From contig CP142452.1 of assembly GCA_038049695.1 (NCBI GenBank), forward strand, positions 36,258,501 to 36,322,500: DNA of 64,000 nt, in the 5' to 3' direction. The DNA comes from Cinnamomum chago (taxonomy: Eukaryota > Streptophyta > Magnoliopsida > Laurales > Lauraceae). Position numbers and translations under genes: made by a program. A model generated the notes under the pieces. The model made no database searches. It saw nothing but the letters and a program-made list of their open reading frames with translations, and was not told the origin of the DNA. Shown in pieces: positions 51,672-64,000 of the stretch (position 1 is the first letter of the stretch; the number at the start of each line of letters is the position of its first letter).

Positions 51672-52617
51672 GTTCAAGATCACGGTATTGGTAAAAAAAA
51701 ATAATCGATATGGTATCAGTATCGGTCATGGTTATCAATTTGTCGCGGTCATTCGCGGTGTTTAGAAAATATTGAAAAATAATGTATTTTTCCATTAGCA
51801 ACTACAATAGATTGAAATATCGGTCCCCCTAAGTCATGACATCCTCTATCGATGTTTATTCATTACTTGTATTAGGTTTTAGTGTTTAATCTTGGGCCTA
51901 TCAGTTTTAATTTATTTATTCTTTACCCTTTAGATACACCACTATTAAACACCTAAAATTTTAAAATTCTAATTTACATGTATTTCAATAATTAATATTC
52001 TAATGACTCAATTTCTATTGGAATAAACTTTATTAATGACCCATTTAAGGTGTCATTTGTTTGAATGATTTATATTTTTATAAGTGGGCCCTAATAAATG
52101 GTATAGGCGAAACAAGTGGGCATTTTTAATTGAGGGGCTAGATGTATATAATGTGGGCCTATTGTGATGCCCATGAAAATATTGCAAATCGTATATCAAA
52201 ACAACTAGGCCATTGAAATTAGCAGGTTAGATCCTCTAGAATATGGGCCCCATTGTGGAGCCTGTAATTGTGAATTAAAGCCTCCTAAGCCAATGTCACA
52301 TCTCACATGTCACATGGATCGAGTAAAAAGAGTATTCCCGATGGCACACTGGCAACAAACAAAAAAGGGCTCTTTTTGGCTCTTTCTCGGTTCCAAAGCA
52401 ACAGCATGGGGAGGGGAAGAACCAGCATAAGAGGAAGGAGGGGGAGAGAAGAAAAGGGAGAAAAAGACACCAGTAGCCAGGTATGTCTCCTTCGATCCTT
52501 CCCCCTCTCATTTTTCTCTTTATTCCTTAACTGTAACTTCGATTTCTATCCCACTATCTCTCCTTTTTCTTAGTAAAAACCGTTATAATGAACATATCGG
52601 TGTCGATACCGATGTTT
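51672..52617. other. Intergenic DNA
   Basis: GGTATCAGTATCGGTCATGG words near 51710 resemble those at 19260-19330, perhaps pieces of one repeat family. No gene is seen. Confidence 0.4.
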
Positions 52618-52697
52618 TTATCAAGGATTGTGTATGTGCAATCCAAGAGAGTCATCGGTATGTGTTCTAGCGGGTGTTCAAGGTTGAGTCATTTTGA
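52618..52697 (+). repeat. Dispersed 80-bp repeat, copy 1
   Basis: TATCAAGGATTGTGTATGTG...GTGTTCAAGGTTGAGTCATTTT. It is found again at 54539-54617 with few changes. The flanks differ except for the few bases before it (TTTTTATCAAGG, TTTTATCAAGG). Confidence 0.85.
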
Positions 52698-54538
52698 AAT
52701 ATCGGCCGATATTCCTACGATATTTTACCATGACGGTCTGGAATCCGATACACAGTAAAATATCGTTTCGGTCATGGCCGATACCAATACATATTGAGCG
52801 ATATACCATGTTTTCAAGCTGCTGCAAGACTTGTAATTCTGGGATTCAAGTTTCTCCTCCATTTGAGTGCACAAGTGGTGGAGATCATTCGACAGGAAGC
52901 CGTTTTAACCTGGGGCAAACGTCCATAGATCCATTTGCACTTATGCGGGGATGAAATCTGAATAAAGAAAGTGTCTCATAAGACGTGATTCGGCTACCAA
53001 TTGTTCGGTCATTTATTTCCTTTTACTTATTTATTTTCTAATTTTTAATTTATTTACAATTTCTGTGAGATATTTTTCCAATAGAGAAAGCATCCATTGG
53101 TGCCTTTTTTCCCCTTTGTTGATGAATATTGAATAACTTGTTCAATTAGCTTTCTGTTAAGTCCAAAGTTATCGGATTACGACTCATATTGAGAAAGTTG
53201 TGACCAATTTTCTACTAATGTGAAAGAGAATTATGAATTTATGATATCATTGTCATTTTTTTATTATTATGTTCATGGATTAGAGCTGGGGAGACAAAGG
53301 AGATTTTGAAACAAATGAAACGACGAAAGGTTATTGGCTCCTATGTCTCCTTTTACCAAAGAATAGCCGTCGAAGTCCTTTTTTGAAATCAAAGATCCTT
53401 TTTTCACTTAATTTTCTAGAGTATCCTTCTATTTTTTAACTCTCTTTTCAACTAAAATTGAAATTCTACAATGGGTCCCACCAACTAATATTTGAACCAT
53501 TCAAATGCATATTTTCTCCTTTTATGAAATTTGGCATATTTTATTCCAATATGAGTAGGCCCACCATAAGATTAATCTTAGATAAAAATATGAGAATATA
53601 TAAGGGATTCATTTGTTAAACACATACGGGCCCACTTTCCATGTAAATGAAGTATAGTCTATTACAATTCAAAAATTAAAATCGTAGGGCCCGTATTTTT
53701 AAAGGCACAAAAGGCATTTTTGTTCATAAAGTATAAAGTTTTTTTTTTTGTTTTTAAATAAAGTTTCTTTTACACTTTTCAATTAAAGGAAAAACATATG
53801 AAAATCAAAATTATACTCAAACAATTATTCTTCTCTTTTTTACTCTCTTCTTAGTTTTTCTAGTCCAATTATTTATTATTATAGTTAATAAAAACAAAAT
53901 CAAGTTTGCATTTAAATATAATTAAACTTTCATTTGAGTACAAATAACATTGAATATGAGCTTAGGTTGTCCCCACAAGGTAAATTTTATAGTGGGACCA
54001 ACTCTTATTGGACTAAATCTTGGTTGAATTTCAAAAAAAAGGAGGAGGCCAATTTAGATTTTTTTAACAGGTGGGTCTTCTGTTGGTAGAAAATTGTGAA
54101 AATAATTTTTGAAGTAATCCATAAGATTCTAACAAAGAAAATAAGAGAAATATTGTATCAATTTCTCCATTTATATTACATAGGTTCACGTTCCAAGCCT
54201 TGTGGATGTAGGTTGTTTACAAATCAATTTCTAAAGCCCCTTCATTTGGTTTCATATGATTTTAAATTGAAAAAAATGAATAAATTTATAAAAATTACAC
54301 ATGACAGAAATAAAAAATGCAAAAAATAAAGACTTTTGAGCCTCTGTCTGACCAAACAGAACTTGGTTGGACAGAGTCTTTTGTTTGTCTGTCTTCTTCT
54401 TCTTCTTCTCTTATTCTATTTTTCTTCCCCAAGACACTAAGATGCCTTTATTATGAGTCTATAACGACCTTATTGAGTGTTGGGATGGTCAGAAACTGGT
54501 TTTGACTGACAGTAATCTTTGAAGATCATCGCATGTTT
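52698..54538. other. AT-rich intergenic DNA
   Basis: GATATTTTACC and its inverse GTAAAATATCG around 52710-52760 form a small inverted repeat. From 53000 on nothing recognisable, apart from a CTT microsatellite near 54395. Confidence 0.5.
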
Positions 54539-54617
54539 TATCAAGGACTATGTATGTGAAATCCAAGGGAGTCACTAGTATGTGTTCCAGTGGGTGTTCA
54601 AGGTTGAGTCATTTTGG
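54539..54617 (+). repeat. Dispersed 80-bp repeat, copy 2
   Basis: TATCAAGGACTATGTATGTG...GTGTTCAAGGTTGAGTCATTTT, second copy of the repeat at 52618-52697. Confidence 0.85.
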
Positions 54618-55437
54618 GCCATACTAATATGAAGAACTAGAAAGAAGCCAAGAAATGGCTTGCACAACTGAGCCTTAAACAAGGACACCTTTACTCCTTT
54701 GAGTGAGACGGACAAATGAGGAGGACTGAACAGTCATAAATTGTGTGTTGACAAGGGGTGGTAAGGTTATGACAGTTCAATCTCTTCCTCTGGAGGAACA
54801 CTTTCAGGGGTTGAGGACTGAATTTGAGAGGCTAAGTATATGTGTAGAAGCACTTCCAAATAGAATCACACCTTTCTTTAAGAGAGATCTCAAAGGGGAA
54901 AGTGACTTGCTTGAAAACCCTAAGTTTGGAGAGAGAGACTGGAAGAAATGGAACTCTGAGAAGTGTGGGGGATGTTGGAATGGGTGACCAAGGGCCTATT
55001 TATAGACATGGAAGGAAGTTGTAGATGTTCCAGGGAGAAATGATTCAAAAAGTGAGCCAAAGCACATTCTGTGAGCCTACGTCCGACAAACAATGTTTTT
55101 GTCGGACATTGGGAGCAGTACGTGAGAAACTAGTCCAAATGATCTCTAATTAATCTGAGAATTTGGGGAATCCTTCTTGAGTTGATTTTTTTACTCTAAT
55201 GAAGGTTTCATCATCATTTGACCTCTGGACGTGACCTTTAACCTCTATGTTTGTGCAGTTTTGCCTAGAACTGGATCTTGGTCTAAATGGTCTCTAATGA
55301 CATTGAGATTGTAGGAAACCTCTTTGCCACTTGTCATTGATCATCAATGAAGATTTCATCATGATCTGGCCTTCAGAAGTGGGCCAATTTGGATCACAGT
55401 TGGTTATGTTTGACAGTTGTCGGACATAGAGGCTCAA
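54618..55437 (-). other. Probable interior of the LTR element whose 5' LTR is at 59455-59690
   Basis: Sequence before the 3.1-kb insertion shares its style with that after it (58541-59437): repeated phrases on light changes of GGTCTAAATGACCTC and TTGACCTTTAACC. It reads as continuous DNA cut at CTCAA. No coding sequence. Confidence 0.35.
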
Positions 55438-56510
55438 TGTCACGCCCCCAAACTGGAACCTCGGGGGCTCGAATGGGATTAAGGATAATTATATTTTTCT
55501 CCGAAGATCCGCGTGTGTGAAGACAACACATTCCAACACACTCTGAATATTTTGCGGAAGCTTTCGTGGCGTTGCGACTCGGAGTCCGTGGCCATTGGAT
55601 TCCATGTCGCATTCAACCGCTAGCATATAGCTATTATATCGAGAACCATATCAGACTGGAGTGAACCATCACAACAAAGTACAGAGCTGCCGGTAACAGG
55701 ATATCACATTCCCACATATGTTCAAGTTACAAATTATCAATGTGCATTAATTAAAATCTCCCAAGAAAGGGCTAATAAAAGCCATACAATAACAAGCTAA
55801 TAACCACTACCCATATGTGATGTAACTCCGATGTCAAGCTTAATGTCCACGTGACATAGCCGACAAAACAACGTGCAACACATGGTTCCACAGCCAACAA
55901 AAGCACTCAGCTCGGGACGAAGAAGTCTGGACCTGAGTACCAAAAATAGTGGGTTAGACACGACGGTCTGGCAGGTGGATGAAAAGATAATAAATGTGTT
56001 AAAAAATAAAACATGTGATAATTCATATTATATTGATCAAAGGCTACATATAATTGAAACGAGTGGAAAATCATGGATCTTTAACAAAACATGTATTCAT
56101 TTAAAGCATGAGTAAAACATAGAGATCTAACAAAACATGTATTCATTTACAACATCTATAAAAGCATAGATATTAGACAAATCGGGTGTTCATTTAAAGT
56201 GTATAAGTGTACAAAGGAATGGGAAACAATATAATAATAACTGAATTTACCTTGGAAAACATTAAAACCTGTTTAAACAATAACTTTCATAAAAGAAATG
56301 AATCATTTATTGGAAAACAAATAAGCAATATAAAACATATAAGGTATCCAAGGAATCGGGAACTAGCAAGATGACAACCACACGAAGCTAAGTCCTCTAT
56401 CACTGAAGTGACAAGAGAATATCGGGGCATTGATCTCAGTCACACGAGGTGAGGAGATTCAACGAAATATACATATACATATAATAATAATACGGGGCGG
56501 GGCCATGGTG

Positions 56511-56616
56511 GCAAGCCGGGCATCGAGAACCGCGGTAGCGAACCGGGTATTGGGAACCACGGGAGCGAGCCGAGTATCGGGATGAGACCACGGTAAATAA
56601 TCGGGCATCGGGATCC
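56511..56616. repeat. Short tandem repeat of about 27 bp in the 3.1-kb unit
   Basis: Four imperfect units of the form GC(A/G)AGCCGGGCATCG-GAACC-CGGTA. On the minus strand all frames give proline/serine-rich repeats, which explains several long but meaningless frames here. Confidence 0.75.
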
Positions 56617-58013
56617 AAACTGCAGCTGGCGAGACGGGAGGGGGATCTCCAAGTCGGTGGATCAAACCGACAAGGTCATCCAAGCTTAGTGGTGTCGACT
56701 CATAGGTCATATGTGAGTAACTGGGACATTATAAAATACATATGATGCGATTGTATAAACGGGCGGGATGGGAGTGCTCAAGGCACAAATTTCACTTCAT
56801 TTCGGGCAATGCATATCGGGGCTAGCAAAATGTTAGAAGTACAAATTCAGTTCTTTCGGGAATGATAAATCATAAATCATGAATTTCAGGAGTGCATATC
56901 AAAATTCGGGAACATTGGAATACAATTAAACTTTCAAAATTCCAGGATAAGAATCGGGATTCAAGATTAGTTCAAGGTGGATAGGGGTCCCGTATGTCGA
57001 TTTCAATATAGATTTGGTACTCATTAAATTTTGGAAACATTCCGGGCTCCTTTACACCTTGGTAACTTCAAAGTCATCAATAAAATCTCCGGGATGAGAT
57101 TTCTCTCTAACATGTTTCCGGGACGAGATTTTTCTCCCTTAAATTCCAAAACAGTCATTCCTACCCATTCCGTGAACATATGGTTCGAAACAGTCCTTTC
57201 TTTCTTCTCAATTCCTAAGATATGAACAAGAGAGAAAACCATTTATCCCTTCCATTCTCATCATTTCACATTTCTCCCTTCACTTCCTTTCCATTCACAA
57301 TCAATCTCAAGGTAGGGAAAAACCCATGTATATGAAAAACCATTTGCAACTTTGAGAACATAATACATGTATTTCCAAGATATGAACAAGAGAGAAATAG
57401 ACTCATCAATAAGTACATTTCGAAATCAATATTAATCATAGCAAAAGACAAGCATTAAAATCATCAAAACCATTAATGAAATCAAGCTTTTCTCACAAAA
57501 CATGTCAATAATCAAAACAATCCATTTATCCACTTGCCTTGGGTCCAAGCTAGCAAATCAAGCCTCTAATCACACTCTTAAGCTCAAATCACCAATCTAC
57601 ACAAAAACCCCCAAATACAACCCATTACAAACCCTAAATAGTCAAAACAATGAAATAGAAAGAGAGAACTTTCATAAATGAAGATGGAGCTTCTCTAGGG
57701 TTACAAGAATACATATTTAGGAGATGGAGATGATTACTTACTTGGAAGGTCCTCTAATGGAAAGAGTTAGCTCAAGGAGAGTCTCAATGTTGGTAGATTT
57801 CTCTTTTAATGGCATCCATGGAAAGCTTGTAATGTGGAGAAGAAGAAGAAGGAACCCCTTTCTCTATTTGATAAAGGTTGGTGGTGGATTGAGGAGGAAG
57901 AAAGCAAGAAGAAGAAGAAGAAAAGGGCAAAAGCCCTAAGGAGCTGAAACTCCTCTCCCTCAAGTGTGTTGGAAGTACTTGGAACAAATGGGAGAAGAAG
58001 AGAGGGGTTGGTC

Positions 58014-58022
58014 CCTTTTATA
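58014..58022 (-). promoter_or_regulatory. Putative TATA box of the 3.1-kb unit
   Basis: CTATAAAAGGGA on the minus strand, followed by a CTTCTTCTT-rich leader. A short frame near 57824 (MDAIKREIYQH) would be an upstream ORF at best. Confidence 0.5.
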
Positions 58023-59437
58023 GAAAATGAAGGTGGGTCCTACAACTAACTTGACTTGTCGAGCTAGAAACATGTTTCTTGGGATCTCCAATGAGTTCAA
58101 CGAAAAAGGAAGAAATGATCGTCGAAATATCTAGTTTTCAAAAAGTATATATTTTGCAGGTTTCGGAGACATTGAAAATAGTGTCCAAATTTTCATGTAA
58201 AAAGATTGTTTTGCCCCTAACATTGGAAAAGTAGGGTTTTGGGGTCTCTAACGGGGACGGAGTCAACACGAAAGTTGTAGAGATTAACGAGATAAGTAAA
58301 ACGAAGCCAAAATGGGAATTTTTGGGAATCACGAAGAACATCTCCAAGCTGATCACACAAAACAAGTAGGACCCTACGGTCACTGTCTAGGTTCACTGGC
58401 TCTCAAAACTCCCCAAAACTAGTGAAAAACCATTCTAGCTCACAAATTCAACCAACAAACATTAATCCCACTTAGAGAAACTAATCCACAAATAAAACAA
58501 CGCTAATCCAGGAAATTAGGGGTCGGGTTCTCACTCTCAATGTATAAGAAATGGGTCTAAATGACCTCAAATTGCCTCCAACTCTTGGGAAAACACCTTT
58601 GTAACTTATCCTTGGGCTTCGGAGTGGATTTTGTCCTAGGAGTTAATCAAAATGGGTCTTAACCCTCTATGTCTGAGTAGTTTGACTTAAGGTTGACTTC
58701 AACTATTATGTGCTTGGATTTGAGATTAACTGACCTTGCTTGCCTTGAAAGCTTGTGTTTGACCTTTTTGCAATGATTTGATCCTTTGGAGTTGGGTGAA
58801 TACATAATTCCAATCTATGTTTGAGAACTACGGTTTGGAGTCTCAAATGACCTTGGATTGCTCTAAGACTTTGAAGAACATCATGAATGTGCATTCTTTG
58901 ACCCTGGAGTAGGATTCACCTTAATCTGACCCCTTGAACTAGTTCAACTGATGTTATTGGGGCCTATGTCTGAGCATTTAGAAACTCTAAGACATAGAAC
59001 TAACTTTTAGTGCTGAGCCTCTCTTTGAGCTCCTAATGACTTTTAGAGCTTATTTTGAGCTTCTTTCAGCTAAATGAGGCATTATTCCTCCCCTTGCTTG
59101 TAGTGTAAATCTTCATATTTGCCTTTGATTGGTTTTGACATATTGTGGTGCGTATGTGGTTCTTTGCATGCCAACAAGGCTAACTATTGTTGATACCCAT
59201 TTTGAGAGATTTAAATTGTCAATTGGCATGGCCCACATAAAGTTTCATTAATATCCCTTTGATTCAATCGGATAAGAGAGAAGAAAAGTATATTATTGGA
59301 AAGATAGAAGATAAGAAAGTAATTCTTGGAATAAATCTTTTTCTAGTATTCCCTAAAATCTATGCATCTCTTTCTAGGGAAGAACCAACCTTATGACAAA
59401 TTAGGTTGCCTCTTCCTTCGTTTTATTTTAGTCTGTT

Positions 59438-59452
59438 GGGGCTCTGATACCA
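59438..59452 (-). promoter_or_regulatory. Initiator-Met tRNA primer binding site
   Basis: The minus strand reads TGGTATCAGAGCCCC, the usual plant retrotransposon primer site, two bases from the LTR end. It gives the element minus orientation with the interior to the left. Confidence 0.85.
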
Positions 59453-59454
59453 CT

Positions 59455-59690
59455 TGTTAATGGAGAATGGAGAGAGAAAAGATGAACACATACCAAAATA
59501 CCATCTTGTATTATTGTGTTCTTTGTGTTCTATGTAAATTGAATTACAATCACCAATATATGGAAAACCAAAAGGGACCCTAGTAAATAGAAATTGACCC
59601 TAAACAGGAAACACAACCATGAGATTACCATAAATCTCACTATCCTAATAATATAATGTCCCTAATAATATCCTACTCTACATAGTGTCA
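59455..59690 (-). repeat. 5' LTR of 236 bp next to the primer site
   Basis: On the minus strand it starts TGACACTATGTAGAG and ends CTCCATTAACA. The short LTR and the absence of gag in the next kilobase suggest a TRIM or similar non-autonomous element. The second LTR was not found in the window. Confidence 0.68.
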
Positions 59691-60359
59691 CTGGCCCAAC
59701 CCCTCTGGTGCAGGTGCTAAGCCAACGATGACTTCAACAAAGAGGCCTTTGCCTACTTTCTTTGTGCAACTCTTACAAAGATGTTGGTTTCAAAGGTTAA
59801 GTTTTACTCTTCAAGCAACCAAATTGATCAAGTGAATTTTTATTTTAAATTTCTTCATTAATTAGATGGTGTTGGAGCTTACCTCACTTATGTTACGATG
59901 GTATCAAGGCAAGTTCTAATCTCTTCCACCAAAAGTGTTTGATAAAATGTTTACAAAGTTTTTTAGCAAGAGCAATCACTCAACTTTGTCTCTGAGACAT
60001 GCAAATACATCAATAGAGGATTAAACAGATACACAAGAAAAAATGTTGAGAGTTGAACCACACATATGAATGTAAATAAGGAAAAGGTGGCACTAAAACA
60101 TGATTCAAAACAGCTTATAGACTTAACAAAAAGACATTATAAATTTGAAATAGAATATATTGATGATTAAGATATAAAAGAAGATTTCAGATGAAGATTT
60201 GATCATAGATCTCAGTATCCAAGTCCGATTCGATGAATATCTAACAATCCACATTAACAAAGATCTATCTGTTAAATAGTGCGCTCTCAATCCATCAGTT
60301 GATGTAATAAATTGATTAATTTCTTTATTTATCAATAAAATCATGCTTTCCTTTCATGA
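59691..60359. other. Intergenic DNA
   Basis: No gene or bounded repeat recognised. Confidence 0.5.
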
Positions 60360-61800
60360 GATGAATGATGTTTATTACTTAATGCACATGACCAATACAT
60401 ATGACATAATGGTTCATGAGATGAACCGGGTCCCATTAGTATATTACATGTGATATATGTATATGGATGAGATCCACATACGGGAGATATGTGTCGCAAA
60501 TCTTACACTAAAAAATATCTTCACAACCATTGATGAGACTGGGCATCCCATCTGATAAGGTTGCAGCACTTTGATCACTATGAAATAGTGTGATTTGTCT
60601 CGATCATCAGAATGTAAGATTTTGGATCATAGTGCTGGTACATTGGATGTATTGAAGGACCATGAGAAGCACCTTATGAAATACTGTCTCGATTTAAGGA
60701 CTGCTCTCATAATTTCCTAGCAATAGGCTCTCAATCCTGAGACATTGATGAACTCAAGTTTCTGTCTATTCATTTGTTTTGAGTCACCAATGAGTGAGGC
60801 CAACTGTAGGTCAACACCTCGGTGTCTTGGGTACGTGGTAGTAGGACTGTGGGAACATACAATGATCAAGATGGAATCTATCTATATTATCCCCTTGTGC
60901 CAATTAATGGATTTATATTAGTAAGTGCGCACCCATCTCAATTAAGAGTTAATTGGATGGCACTGATGATCACTGTGATTAATTGGAGCTCAAGGATAAT
61001 AAGATGTGGATCTAAGATTGGATGTGATAGATTCATTTCAATTGATCAATGGATATTGATAGAGGGGCCTACTTGTGGTAATTGGAAAGTTTATGGTCTT
61101 CATTGTAATTTATTCCTAAGACTAGAGTGCAATTGCATTTATATAGTGGTGTTATTTGCAATTAACTGTGGGCCCGGATTGCACATGAGATGTGAGGTCG
61201 CGTGTCCCAGTTGGAGCCAGCTTTCTAAGAAATCCCTAGTGGTCCCCACGCTAGCCCAAGATATTAGAAAGTTACTAATCTTACTTGAACTCTAAAAGGA
61301 AGGAATTAGAAAGTTACTATTTCTATTTGAAGTGGGACTTCTAATTGTGGTAATAGTAAGCTACTAATTTGTGTGGAATTGTGATTTCTAATGCAATTAG
61401 TAATAGAGTCTTAAGAGGAGATTTGAGGCTATAAAAAGGGGAAGAATCCCCCTTGGACGTCCATCCTTGGTATTCACGCCCAAAACATCTCTTGTGCAAG
61501 AGTTGCATATCTCTCCTCTTTCTCTTTCTTTCTCTCTTCCAATTCTCTTCTAGTTTCCTTAGAGTTTCTAGTAGGGTTTTCTCTTGGAGATCCCACCCAT
61601 CTTCTTGAGAAAAGAGATTTGATAAAGGGTCATAGCGTGGAAGAAAACAAGGTCTTGGAGATCTCTAATTGCTTCAAGAAGAGTTCTTGTTCTAGTTGAT
61701 TGTCGTCTCCTTGATTAGAGCACTACTAGGCTCCAAAGGTATAATCTGCTTCTCCTTTTGTGGTAGATTATTTTGTTGCAAGTAGTTGCTGATTGCTATC
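60360..61800 (+). mobile_element. Possible 3' end and LTR of a plus-strand retroelement
   Basis: An LTR-like promoter region is present: GGCTATAAAAAGGGG (TATA at 61430-61439), then a long pyrimidine-rich leader (61500-61560). A frame of 157 codons at 60822-61295 shows no domain and odd composition, so I do not call it a gene. A TGTGGGCCCGG at about 61169 could be the LTR start. No target duplication or primer site was found. Confidence 0.3.
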
Positions 61801-64000
61801 TTCTAGATAAGTTATATTGCTGTACATGATTGATGAGAAGGAGGGATTGCATCCTGGATTGGGTTATAGCCTTTTGGATAGTTGATCCTTGAGTCAAGTG
61901 GGTCAAAAAGTTTTGAAAACCTATCCACGAGGCCCACCTACTTCCAACACTATCATATGAAAAAACAACAATATATTTTGAGGCAAATGAACTAATCGTA
62001 AAAGATTCAAAAGGTAGATAAAATAGATATCGAAACAGAGGGTCATCAAAAAGAGAGTTCTACAATAGATCCCATGTATGCATATAACCTAGAATATGGA
62101 TGGATATAAGGTAAATCTAGGTGGGATCTAAGGCAAATCGACCATTACAACTATCAAGACTAGAATTTTAATAATATAATCGTGATTTTTAAAAACCAAT
62201 GGAAAGCTAGTTCGAGAGTCGATCCTTAACCTTTTCATGTAAGCTTTACGAGTCATGATTGTCTTACTTACCTCATTGACAGAAAGGGCAAGTGAGGCAT
62301 GATCCATACCCAAGTCTTATTGTTATGTTGCTTAGTATGTTGCCTAACATTTTTTATGCTCTCCTTTAAAGAATTAAACTTCCGCAATCCAAGTGGTGGT
62401 TGTTGCAGTTATGATTGGGAAGTAATGTGACTACTTCTAAGAGTGTGGTTAATGTTGTGTCACATGATTAATGACAAACTAAGACTCATATTTAGGTATT
62501 TGTAATTATTCCTTGATGGTGCAACCAATTATGCCACTATATATCAAGCTACTCTTATGTCCATTACACTCATGTATTGCCAGTGTGTTTTCCTTGTATA
62601 ACACTTGTCCAATGTTACACTTGGCTACCTACCTTGTATGCTTGACCCCTGTCTGACTTAGAATAGATCTTATAAACCTTAGCTCAGATGGGATGAGGTG
62701 CTCCATACCCATTCTACTTGTGCGGGTTAAGATACTCAAACTTATTAATAAACCGGCAATTGTAGGCTACTTCTTGGCACTCCAGGAAATACAATTGGCA
62801 CCCAGAAAAACACAATACCCAATTATTGATTGATGATCCCATGACCAATTGCATAACCAAATGCAATCACCGTGTGAAGCATGTGCAGGTGCCTTTTAGT
62901 AAGTGGGAGATGTGAAAGTGTTTTCACACCTAATTAGTGTGAAAATCGTCTTGTTTACACACCATTCTTGGTATAAAAAATTTGGTTCCTCCTGATCAAG
63001 TATTTTGATGACTCTCAAGGTTTTCTTACCTTGGACAAAGGTTTAGAGTGTTGATAAAACCTACAACACTAAGGTTAGCAAGGTCAGGTATGACGACGTG
63101 GAAGGTGATTTAAATAGATAACATAATATGTTTGCTAAAAATATGAATATAAAGATAGGTAATTATCACGGGATGCCAAGTAAAGCCAACAACTAGACAA
63201 GCAGTGCATGGATAGTAGGATTGAACAAAACTAACATGGAAGAAATATAAGACAGGTCGAAACACTATGTACTTTCTAACAAAATAGCAAACCAAATAAA
63301 GCTACATCCTCTCAATTGCACGGTCATAGCCTCGGAGAGAGCCAAGAAAAAAAAATGTAATCTCACAAATATATAATTATAGTAAGCCAATACCCTCATA
63401 TAGGTGTTTATTAGATGGTTGTCACCCATGGCACTGGCCATGATTTTGGGCAATATAAACACACAAGAAATAATCTGCAGATAATGATAAATAATAAGGA
63501 CTCCAAGGCAGCTGGATCCTAACTAAATTGAAAGTCCAAACTTAGTGGTGCCGACTTAATAATCTAAGACAAAGGGGGATCCAGGACCTTTCCACTTTTA
63601 TCATCTAAACTCTTTGGCAAATTCGAGGTCCCATCGAGTATCTGTAGGCACCCTTAGAGTTCAATGCTTACCTTTGGCTTCAATCCTTTAAAGGGGGTTC
63701 ATAGCCCAATGGAAACATCGAACTCTTCTAGGGTACCAGGTCCATGGTTATTTCAAACTCTCAAGGGTTATAAAACTCATAAATGATAGCAAAATATGTA
63801 ACCACTTTAAAATAGACTAAAACATGTAAAAGCACACTTATCCAGATGAGTAGCCTTTATACAACCCAAATTTAATTAATTGGACACCGGGGCAAGTGGG
63901 ATTGACAAAGTAACTCACTTAAGGGCAATATCGGGCAAAACATACAAAGCAGGGCTAAGACGGAGACCGGACAAAGCCTAAGACACTAAAAAGTTAGATG
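61801..64000. other. Intergenic DNA to the window end
   Basis: No gene recognised. The last 500 bp (63480-64000) share phrases with 56600-56720 (CTTAGTGGTG.CGACT), perhaps a relative of the 3.1-kb unit running out of the window. Confidence 0.4.

Larger units (their letters stand above)
55438..58535 (-). repeat. Solo-LTR-like unit of 3.1 kb
   Basis: It is flanked by CTCAA on both sides (55433-55437 and 58536-58540). In minus orientation it starts AGTGAGAACCCGACCCC, where TG is expected and one base may have changed, and ends GTTTGGGGGCGTGACA. A TATA box (58014-58022, minus) lies about 510 bp in, followed by a pyrimidine-rich leader, as in LTR promoters. There is no gag or pol. Its length is large for an LTR but within the range of some plant gypsy families. 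Alternative: a different type of element with an 8-bp duplication CTCAATGT. Confidence 0.6.

Noticed and set aside
56436..56710. Three overlapping minus-strand frames of 60-83 codons
   Set aside because: They arise from the 27-bp tandem repeat in the 3.1-kb unit.
60822..61295. 157-codon plus-strand frame
   Set aside because: It has no domain, unusual composition (many I, W and C), and lies in sequence that reads like the non-coding end of a retroelement.

Overview
This is flowering-plant nuclear DNA and most of it is transposable-element sequence. The evidence is Ty3/gypsy elements of the Tat and Athila types, hAT, MULE-like and MITE DNA transposons, LINE debris, microsatellites, and one host gene with plant-type GT-AG introns. 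The very long, transposon-filled introns suggest a species with an expanded genome, perhaps a magnoliid-like tree. That placement is a guess; nothing here fixes the taxon.

Positions 1-17725: a decayed Tat-lineage Ty3/gypsy element lies on the minus strand, with its 3' LTR beyond the left edge. Left to right it shows an antisense extra ORF (+ strand), a tandem-repeat block, integrase, the second (archaeal-type) RNase H, RT/RNase H, protease, gag, primer binding site and 5' LTR. A younger Athila-type element (5629-12785) is inserted in its RT/RNase H region, with two 1,429-bp LTRs, a 5-bp GTCGC target duplication, a tRNA-Asp-type primer site, a G-rich polypurine tract, and only gag plus protease. 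At the right end the Tat 5' LTR faces a second LTR of the same family in opposite orientation, forming a roughly 1.5-kb palindrome.

Positions 17726-25820: intergenic DNA with a 525-bp hAT MITE inside a SINE-like sequence, a long-inverted-repeat element carrying a piece of an F-box/kelch gene, and weaker repeat candidates.

Positions 25821-43992 (minus strand): the only convincing host gene, a three-exon C2-domain ABA-related (CAR) gene encoding 170 aa, spread over 18.2 kb by introns of 4,762 and 12,897 bp. Intron 2 holds several elements between (TA)n tracts, hairpin MITEs, a 189-bp tandem duplication, and a 5.4-kb hAT element. That hAT lies between two halves of a MITE and itself contains a MULE-like MITE (9-bp target duplication), a 423-bp solo LTR (5-bp duplication) and a DUF674 gene fragment. 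Intron 1 contains LINE remains.

Positions 43993-64000: upstream of CAR come a MITE cluster, a complete but dead 3.0-kb hAT element (8-bp duplication, 7/8), a 1.76-kb Athila-like solo LTR, a 3.1-kb solo-LTR-like unit, an LTR next to an initiator-Met primer site, and AT-rich sequence without recognisable genes. I saw no CRISPR array, prokaryotic operon, rRNA or intact tRNA gene. The CAR protein stands alone; the other proteins are transposon machinery, mostly broken, or captured gene pieces.
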